Shown one piece after another: positions 57,151 through 64,000 of a stretch of 64,000 nt of DNA (within the stretch, counting starts at the first letter, position 1; the number at the start of each line of letters is the position of its first letter). This stretch comes from Ceratothoa steindachneri. Lineage: Eukaryota; Arthropoda; Malacostraca; Isopoda; Cymothoidae. The stretch is taken from assembly GCA_963969495.1 (NCBI GenBank), contig OZ018326.1:151247806-151311805 (forward strand), given 5' to 3'. The notes under the pieces are model-generated. The model made no database searches. It was not told the DNA's origin and was given only the letters and a program-made list of their open reading frames with translations. Position numbers and translations under genes: made by a program.

Positions 57151-58560
57151 GACCAAATTCTTAAACGAAACTAACTTTTATTTCTATTGCAGATGGAAAA
57201 TTAGCATGACAATTTTGAAGGCGGCATATCGGCCGCTACTTTATTCGTCCAATTCCTAAGAAGAAATGTATATTATCTAAACAATTTCGCTCTTAACTTA
57301 GAATTATTTAGATAAGTATTTATCCAATTTATAATTGTTTAAGTTCATATTTAAGCATTTTCACATCTCCTAATCTACTTAACCATGAAATAGATAAAAC
57401 ATGAGAAAATTTATATTTACGTGAATAAATTTATCCATGATTTAAATGTTATCTACTCAAAACCTGCCTATCGCATTTAAACTATTCGAGTGATTATGTG
57501 AATGATACAGCCTAAAATTATGAAATATTTGGCAATGGAAGACAAATCAAACTAATCTGTTTCCACTCGTCCCTTTGAAGTCGTCATTAGGTATATGTAT
57601 TGTAAGTTAGGCGTCTTTTGCATTGCCAAAGGAGGTCGAAGGGTGAGTTCTGAACCATAATTGTGTCGATAGATTTTAGATTTATAGAGGCTACAATTAC
57701 AATATTTCCTTTCAAAAAATAAAATTTGTTTAAGACTAGTAGGTACAATCGATTATAGTTTAGGTAGAGACAAAGCGTTTACAAAGTAATATAAAAGAAT
57801 TTTATATGTGCTTAGTGGAAAATTGATATCGTCTTTTACGGGAGCTTGACTCTAAGATATCCAAAGTAGGTTCATTTACAGGCGATGATATTCAGACGAC
57901 TATCTGCTTAATTTGAGTGTTCTTTTATTAAGAAAGTTTGAAAACATATTCAAACGGAGAAATTACTGATTTTAGTCAATTTGAATTGAATATATTCGAG
58001 TTTTAGTGTAGCTTGTATCACAAACATAGGAGAATATAGTTTTGTAATGTATCCAAGAAGACTTCTAGGAGGTAGCTGCGGTGTTTAAGATCTTGTAGGT
58101 AAAAGTGATAACCTTGAAGGTGATTCTGGACTAAATAGGTATCCAATACATTTCAAGGAGCAGGGGGTTTATCCGAAGAATCTTCCTTGGAAGAAAGAAA
58201 CATAGGCTGCAATTTTTCTTATAATTAACTAATACACATGACGATCATATATCACGTGTCTTAAAAGGAAACTATGGAGACACAAGTTTAATAAAAAGAG
58301 CAAAGAATCTATATTTAGCTATATCCGAAGGATTATCTATCAGTAATACCTCAGGTTTCTCACAAGAGAGTTTCAGAAGGTTCTCCGAGAGAAATTACAT
58401 TGAGCAATAATGGTGTAACAGATAAAAGATTTTTAAGTATCAGTAAATGAGTTTGGGAAGAATGAGAAGTAGAGTTGCGTGTCATAAGCATAGATATTGA
58501 TTGTTTTTACCTTCAAATATAGAAACAACCTATTTAGAATGCAAGGCGTAATAAAATTTG
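57151..58560. other. No gene recognised
   Basis: AT-rich, without motif-bearing ORFs. ATTGCAG at 57191 followed by five codons and TGA looks exon-like but is unsupported. Confidence 0.4.
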
Positions 58561-58569
58561 ATAGAGATA

Positions 58570-59420
58570 CTAGAGTTTAAAATTTTGATCTAACTAAAAA
58601 CGAAATTAGTATTTATATTAATAAAATGAAAACTTCCAAAGCGATGGGTTCCGATAAAACCTATCGAAATTACATTATAGAAAAACTAGGCAATAGGGGA
58701 GCTTGCGCTTCGCTACTAAAATTAAAATTTAAAATCTAAAAAAAAGCAGTAATGGTTAAATTTTTATAAAATTTTCTGAACGTCACCAATTATAATAATT
58801 TTAAGAAGGAACTCTAATCTAAATTTCCCCCCTTTCAAAATATCACGTTGCTAAAATATAGTTATAGAAGAAGATATATAAAAATAAATTTTCTGAAGTT
58901 CACCATTTGTAATTTTTGGGGTTTTAAAAAAAATCACAAAATTTCGATACTTATATTTATTTTTTTATATTATAAAAAAATTATTAAAAATAACTTTGAT
59001 AAAAAAAACATATCATAACCAAACTAAGATGAAATTATTATTTAAATACTAATAAAAATCCCCTTCTTTAATTATACAGTTAGTGAAGTGATTAGATAGG
59101 GGACTGTTAAAACACATGTGTATAATTTCCAAAGAATCTTTTAGCGAAAATATAATTCATAGGTTCAAAGAGTCAAAAGTAGAATCAACTCCTGGAAACT
59201 TTCGGCCCATTTCCTTTACTTCTTTTGTGAATCCAAGGTCAGAGATAGGATCGTCTATAAGAGAATCTGTTAGTAAAAATCTTAATAATTAAACCACAGC
59301 ATTGCTTTCGATGCGGATACTCATGCTTAACAAATTTGCTCGATGTTTTTTAAAATCTTTGACAAGGTCCAGATGAAAGAGTTGATAAAGCTAAAAATAC
59401 AAAGAATAGCAAAACTAAAA
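58570..59420 (+). pseudogene. CR1-like RT remnant split by a repeat
   Basis: Plus strand: INKMKTSKAMGSDKT at about 58615-58660, then a dispersed repeat (58690-59095), then STPGNFRPISFTS at about 59190 and QHCFRCGYSCLTNLLDVF at about 59296-59350. These are the P-x-N-Y-R-P-I-S-L-T-S and Q-H-G-F-R blocks of CR1-like RT. It is heavily broken. Confidence 0.65.
58690..59095 (-). repeat. Dispersed repeat, copy 2 (inverted)
   Basis: Reverse complement of the 40556-40850 family, with an extra internal segment. It interrupts the CR1-like RT remnant between the K-T-S-K-A block and the P-K-N-x-L block. Confidence 0.8.
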
Positions 59421-59429
59421 TGGAATATT

Positions 59430-59600
59430 AGAGAGGAGCAGAAAACGTAGGCAGAGAGGTGTTGTCAAAGGAAAGAGTCATCTTAGTAACTCTCCTCTGA
59501 ACTGAGTTTAGCATATTAACATCCTCCCTATGACGGGGGGCATCATGCCTGAATACAGTATTCTAGATAACACCTGGTAGGGAAAATAAACAAATTCAAA
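59430..59600 (-). pseudogene. CR1-like RT C-terminal fragment
   Basis: Minus strand reads RHREDVNMLNSVQRRVTKMT, matching the D-I-x-x-L-E-x-V-Q-R-R-A-T-K-M block of CR1-type LINEs. Orientation is opposite to the adjacent fragment at 58570-59420, so the two derive from different copies or an inversion. Confidence 0.65.
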
Positions 59601-59866
59601 ATAACCTCTTTGCTTTTATAGCTAACATTCTATTAATATATATCGGTACCTTTGTATTACCCAATAAAAAGGAAGAGTAGAACCAAACAAGGCACCTCAC
59701 AAATTGAGCAGCCCGTTGGCCCTATGAAATCTTAAAATGGGCACACAAACCAAATACTAAATAATATGCCATTTGTTAATAATCATTGTATTAATGCAAA
59801 GCAAATTGTATACTTGAGAATAATGCAAAACCGCTAGTTAATAAAATAATCAATGTATTAATGCAA

Positions 59867-61858
59867 TAATAATAATAATAATAATAATAAGTCTATTGTA
59901 ATGCGCTTTTCAAGGCCTGAGGCCTTCCCAAAGCGCACGTTCTGCTGAGATGAGAATGGAAATTCAATGGAAATTCAAGAGGGGAGAGAAGGCAATACTG
60001 AAAAGATGCGTTTTCAGGAGACGCTTAAATGTGGCAAGAGAGGGAGAAGACCTGATTTCAGCAGGAAGAGCATTCCACAACTAAGGGGCGCAGATTGAGA
60101 AGGAACAGTCCCTCATTGAGCAGAGGGATGAACGAGGAATATTCAAAAGAGGTGCATGTGATGACCGAAGGGCCCGAGGGACATGGCGTGGCAAGAGGGC
60201 AGAAGAGAGGTAAGACGGGGCCTTGTTGTTTAGGGCCTTAAATGTGAAGAGAGGTATCTTGACGTGAGTACGGGATCTAACAGGGAGCCAGTGCAGTTCA
60301 TGCAGCAAGGGTTTCGAGGGAGAGAAGCGAGGGCGACGGAGGAGAAGCCGGTCGGCATAGTTCTGTACAAGTTAAAGGGGGCGGAGAGAGGAGGATGGCA
60401 TATTCACAAGCAGTGAGTTACAGTAGTCAAGGCGTGAGGTGATGAAGGCATGAACAGCAGTCTCAAGAATTTGGAGATAAAAGTGAGAGCGTATGCGAGA
60501 GAAGTTACGAAGGAAACATAAAGAGGATTTGCTGACATTGCGGATATGAGACTTAAAGGAGAGATGCTCATCAAAAACCACACCCAGATTTCTAACGCAG
60601 TCAGATAAAATGATAGTATTACCACCCAGAGTAAGCGAGGGAAAGATAGATTTAGATTTTTTGACATGAGCAGGGGTGCCGACGAGGAGGACCTCAGTTT
60701 TGGAGTGATTAAGCCTGAGGAAGTTGATAGAGAGCCAGTCAGAAATGGAAGAGTAGGTAGCCAGGAGGTCAGTGATAGAGTAGGCAAGAGACGTGGGAGA
60801 TGAGAAAACGAAAATTTGAGTGTCATCAGCATATAGGTCGAAGGATAGACCGAGATTACGGAGAAGGGAACTAACAGGGAGAAGGTAGATACGAAATAGT
60901 AGAGGACCAAGGACAGAGCCTTGTGGCACTCCAAAGCGAATGGGGGTAGAGTCGGATGGAACGTCGTCAATCACAACGGATTGGGTACGAGACGAGAGGT
61001 AAGAGCGGAACCAGTCAAGCATGGTGCCTAATATGCCGAGAAAAGAGTGGAGACGATCAAGTAGGACGGTATGGTCGATAGTATTGAAGGCAGAGGAGAG
61101 GTCGAGTAGAACGAGAATGGAGACACAACCCCTGTCCGCGGCTCTTCGTAAGCAATCGGACACATTGAGAAGGGCGGTTTCTGTGGAGTGACCTGACTTG
61201 AAACCAGATTGATAGGTTTCATCAATGTTACAGGCCACCATGTGACTGTTAATGCGTGAAGCAACCCCTCTCTCCAGAACCTTAGAGAGGAAAGGAAGTT
61301 GCGAAATCGGGCGATAATTAGAAGGTTCAGTGGAGTTCAGTTGAGGCTTTTTAAGAATCGGACGGATGTTGGCACGTTTGAAGGAAGAGGGAACAAGACC
61401 AGTTGCAAGTGAAGTGTTGAACAGGTGAAGAAGCGTTGGGAGGATAGGAGGCAGAATTTTACATAACAGTTTAGGCGGAAAAATGTCCTTTGGGGAGCCC
61501 GATTTCTTAGAACGCGAGAGCAGGGCTGTAAGCTCCAACGCGGTCACAGCGGGGAAAACGATAAGCGGCTGAGGCGAGAAGTCAGGGAGAATGGCAGGAG
61601 CCGAGACAGAAGGCTGAGGGAGGGAGGCACGGAGGTTAGTGACCTTATCTGCGAAGAAATTCGAGAGAGTAGCAGGGCTAATGGGTTGGGAGACCTTGGC
61701 TGGGGAAGTAAGACGGGAGAGCAGACGGAAGACGGTACGGGGATCATTCCTATTATCAGTAAGCAGATTACGTGAGTAGGCTTCACGAGCAGATTTTAAT
61801 TTCGCCACGTCGGAAGCTGTCGCAAGGCGGAACGCCAGCGAGAGATGGGTCGTGTCTT
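59867..61858 (-). mobile_element. L2-type LINE, 5'-truncated (2.0 kb)
   Basis: The minus strand encodes RT from the N-terminal linker to the L2 tail. The 3' end reads AAAGCGCATTACAATAGACT followed by (TTA)n on the minus strand (59867-59891), the usual L2 terminus. Truncation near 61858 removes the endonuclease. It is well preserved: one 478-residue ORF remains. Confidence 0.93.
60372..61808 (-). CDS. L2 reverse transcriptase ORF (478 codons)
   Basis: Motifs in order: ILKKPQLNSTEPSNYRPISQ, YQSGFKSGHSTETALLNVSD, ILVLLDLSSAFNTIDHTVLL (motif A; A-F-N-T where A-F-D-T is usual), RFGVPQGSVLGPLLFRIYL (motif B), LSFDLYADDTQIFVFS (motif C, Y-A-D-D intact) and VRNLGVVFDEHLSFKSHI. The frame ends at TAG 60372-60374, and the L2 tail continues in the same frame (60308-60081: MLHELHWLPVRSRTHVKIPL). 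The endonuclease is missing. Confidence 0.93.
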   Translation of the reverse strand: MAKLKSAREAYSRNLLTDNRNDPRTVFRLLSRLTSPAKVSQPISPATLSNFFADKVTNLRASLPQPSVSAPAILPDFSPQPLIVFPAVTALELTALLSRSKKSGSPKDIFPPKLLCKILPPILPTLLHLFNTSLATGLVPSSFKRANIRPILKKPQLNSTEPSNYRPISQLPFLSKVLERGVASRINSHMVACNIDETYQSGFKSGHSTETALLNVSDCLRRAADRGCVSILVLLDLSSAFNTIDHTVLLDRLHSFLGILGTMLDWFRSYLSSRTQSVVIDDVPSDSTPIRFGVPQGSVLGPLLFRIYLLPVSSLLRNLGLSFDLYADDTQIFVFSSPTSLAYSITDLLATYSSISDWLSINFLRLNHSKTEVLLVGTPAHVKKSKSIFPSLTLGGNTIILSDCVRNLGVVFDEHLSFKSHIRNVSKSSLCFLRNFSRIRSHFYLQILETAVHAFITSRLDYCNSLLVNMPSSSLRPL

Positions 61859-62289
61859 ACCGCTAATAAATAGTTAATGTATTAATACAAAGCAAACTGT
61901 ATACTTGTAAATAATGCAAAACCAATAGGCAAGGAAATCGCTGTGCTCTAATGATAAACACACAAATATTCATACATTAGAAAGCAGGTGCAAGCCAACT
62001 GTTTTGCCCGTGCTGTGATATGGGAGAGAATTGGAACAGCTGTTCATAAGAGTAATAAATCTGATAGAGAAGAAGTGAGGCACATGGTCTTTTAACATGT
62101 ATCCTTGGAAGAGGAGCACCCCATAACTGGTGACAAGGCATACTTAATATTTAGGCTGGAGAATGTCCTTCTAACTGGCTGATACTAATAATGATGAATG
62201 AATAATTGTCATAAGAATATTCCAACCCATTCTATTTATACTACCTCCAATTAAGGGGGCGTGACTTCTTTTCTCTTAAGCTGGACGCG

Positions 62290-63680
62290 GGACGGAGCTT
62301 CTAGAGTGTAAAGTATGTTCGTGGATGAACTCAATGGGGAGATCGAAAGGTCATGCCCCTTCCACTTCGTCGAGGAAAGAAGTAAAAACAACGACGGAAT
62401 AGACGCAATCGTTACATCTGAGGAATTAAAAGAAACGATAAAGAACTTTCAACAGAGAACCCCAGGCAGATCGGGACTCACCAGATTAAATTACCTTGAA
62501 GCACCCCCGATCATACTGGAGAGAGTGAGAAACGTCTCCAATCCATGCTTGAACACGGGATACTTTCCTGATGAACTGAAAGTGGCGAGGATGATATTCA
62601 TATCCAAGGCGGGAAGACCCCCAGATCCAGTAGATAACTACTATTAAATATTATCGGTAAGGTATTGGAAAAAATAATTAATAACAGACTGTCCAAATTC
62701 CTCGATGATAATGGCCGGAGAAACAGCTGCCAATTTTGCTTCAGGAAAAACAAAAGCACTGAGGTGGCCCTTGGAGTCATCCTTGAAAAGTTAATAAAAG
62801 CAAAGAGATGAAAAAATGAGCGTAGACATCGTATGCCTGGACGTGTCCAAGGCATTCGAAAAAGTACGGCAAAGGGTATGCAACGCAAGATACTCAGAAA
62901 GGATTTTATATGATTATTTAATGAAGATACGTGCTTATGTGGAAATAGGACGACATCAGGGAGAAATATTCGAGCTCACTGCGGTTTTGCCCCAATGCGG
63001 ATGTCTGAGTACGTCTCTTGATTCAATCTACACAGCAGATATACCACTACCAAGAAATGAGAGCTGTTTGAACATCCAATTTGCTGATGACGTCACCAAG
63101 ATCATAGTTTACCCCTACAGGAACGGACCAATGCAAGCTAGGATGACTGCAGAAGATATAAGAAGCATTAATAGATACGAAGAAAAATGGAAAATTAAAA
63201 CCAATAGGGATAAATTTAAAATGGTACCCGTGTACAGAAGGTGCATCTCAGATGTATATGTAGAAGGACAGCGCTACAGATACGACAAAAAGTGTAAGGT
63301 TATAAAAATCACATAACTGAGAGGGTAAATCGAGGGAAAAGAGCACCCGGCATTACTGTACAAGTTTGTTAACCTAAGTGTGAAAATCAAGAGGAAAATT
63401 CATCAAGCCATAGTACAATCCGCGATTATTTATCCAACTATAGCGATGTACACGAGAAGTAACCAATTAAGACTTCAAATGGTTAAAAACAAAGCAATAT
63501 ACTGAATAACAAACACTAGAAGAGGAGAAAGAAGAAGACTACGAGACCTGCACAAGGAGGCAAAGATAAAGCCACTTAGCAGAATAATTGCAAAAAGAGC
63601 GAGGAGAGTCATAGAAAAGAGACAGAATGAAGTAGAAGTTGAATTAACCAACCAAATTACCTAAAGAGAAGGATAGTAGA
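62290..63680 (+). pseudogene. Jockey/I-like LINE reverse transcriptase remnant
   Basis: ORF 62315-62647 has KNFQQRTPGRSGLTRLNYL, GYFPDELKVARMIFISKAGR and PVDNYY, the thumb-side RT N-terminus. After a stop, NIIGKVLEKIINNRL. ORF 62816-63316 has VDIVCLDVSKAFEKV (motif A), VLPQCGCLSTSLDSIYTADI (motif B) and LNIQFADDVTKIIVYP (motif C). The tail LYKFVNLSVKIKRKIHQAI and QSAIIYPTIAMYTRSN runs to about 63680. It is broken by several stops, and the endonuclease is absent. Confidence 0.85.
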
Positions 63681-64000
63681 AAGAGGAGAAGAAGACGAAG
63701 AATAAATCTGCACCTAGAGAAAGAGAATAATACTCGACGACTACTAAGAATAATTAAATAACCAAAGCATCACCAGAGAATAGCATATAGTCAATTATAA
63801 CTAGGATAGGAATACGAAAGAATAGATAGAGAGATAGAAACCACCAGTTTTTAGTAAGAATAATTACTAATAATGGTTTGAACGCCTCATAAATACAAAC
63901 GCTACTTAGGCATATTAAAAATAGATACATATACAAAAAAAAATACAGCAATGAGGGATACGTACATAAATGCAAATTTTCTAACTTTATCACACTAGCT

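Larger units (their letters stand above)
59771..61925. repeat. About 62-bp repeat array interrupted by an L2 insertion
   Basis: The left flank (59771-59866) and right flank (61859-61925) of the L2 carry copies of the same unit: GTATTAATGCAAAGCAAATT and GTATTAATACAAAGCAAACT, each followed by TGTATACTTG and AATAATGCAAAACC. Confidence 0.85.

Noticed and set aside
57192..57209. Terminal exon candidate (five codons then TGA) after ATTGCAG
   Set aside because: Too short to support, and it lies about 5.9 kb past the last FN2 donor without intermediates.

Overview
This is a eukaryotic, AT-rich, intron-rich and repeat-rich window. Nothing prokaryotic is visible: no operons, and the tandem repeats are satellites rather than CRISPR arrays. 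The host exons are short, flanked by GT/AG splice sites, and separated by introns of hundreds to thousands of bases. The mix of mariner, Tc1, CR1, L2, jockey/I-like and RTE-like elements, a Penelope-type endonuclease, long (AT)n runs and an expanded set of fibronectin type II (FN2) domains suggests an arthropod. My best guess is a crustacean such as a parasitic copepod, since I recall FN2 expansion being noted in salmon louse. That assignment is inference, not proof.

Host genes. All host coding sequence I can support lies on the + strand and belongs to one FN2-domain locus. Part A (4218-29355) has two FN2 exons (4218-4388, 18074-18247) joined by a run of very short exons of 24-126 nt. It ends in a candidate terminal exon with a stop at 29353-29355. 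Part B (30044-51341) has four more FN2 exons (30044, 36073, 36809, 51162) with two Ser/Thr-rich linker exons and a possible 15-nt microexon. Every internal exon starts after codon base 1 and ends after codon base 1 (phase 1-1), so any exon can be skipped or duplicated without shifting frame. The joined reading is open throughout. The likely product is a secreted, disulfide-rich modular protein, or two adjacent ones. The signal-peptide exon and the 3' end of part B were not found.

Mobile elements fill much of the rest. 1857-2996: mariner (-). 5050-5600: LINE reverse transcriptase (RT) remnant (+). 12600-13200: RTE-like RT remnant (-). 13570-14345: Tc1 (-). 14610-15245: Penelope-type GIY-YIG fragment (+). 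16141-16796: mariner fragment (+). 19340-22590: CR1-like LINE (-) with an SGNH-esterase ORF1. 27307-27714: 30-bp satellite with higher-order structure. 32880-33340: L2 3' fragment (+). 33612-34140: (AT)n next to a polypyrimidine tract. 35019-35970: near-perfect 476-bp tandem duplication. 37048-40360: TIR-bounded element carrying a spliced, decayed gene of a conserved orphan family (-). 41589-49311: 7.7-kb Ty3/gypsy-type LTR element whose integrase lies upstream of RT (Gmr1-like order), with a SCAN-like Gag. 51854-52075: tRNA-derived SINE. 53752-54296: 47/53-bp minisatellite. 54340-55180: Tc1-like (-). 56431-57150: foldback/MITE. 58570-59600: CR1-like fragments split by a dispersed repeat. 59867-61858: L2 LINE (-). 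62290-63680: jockey/I-like LINE (+).

The strongest candidates for something new are the TIR element that contains the orphan family (37-40 kb), the Gmr1-like LTR element with SCAN-like Gag (41.6-49.3 kb), and the microexon-rich all-phase-1 FN2 gene.
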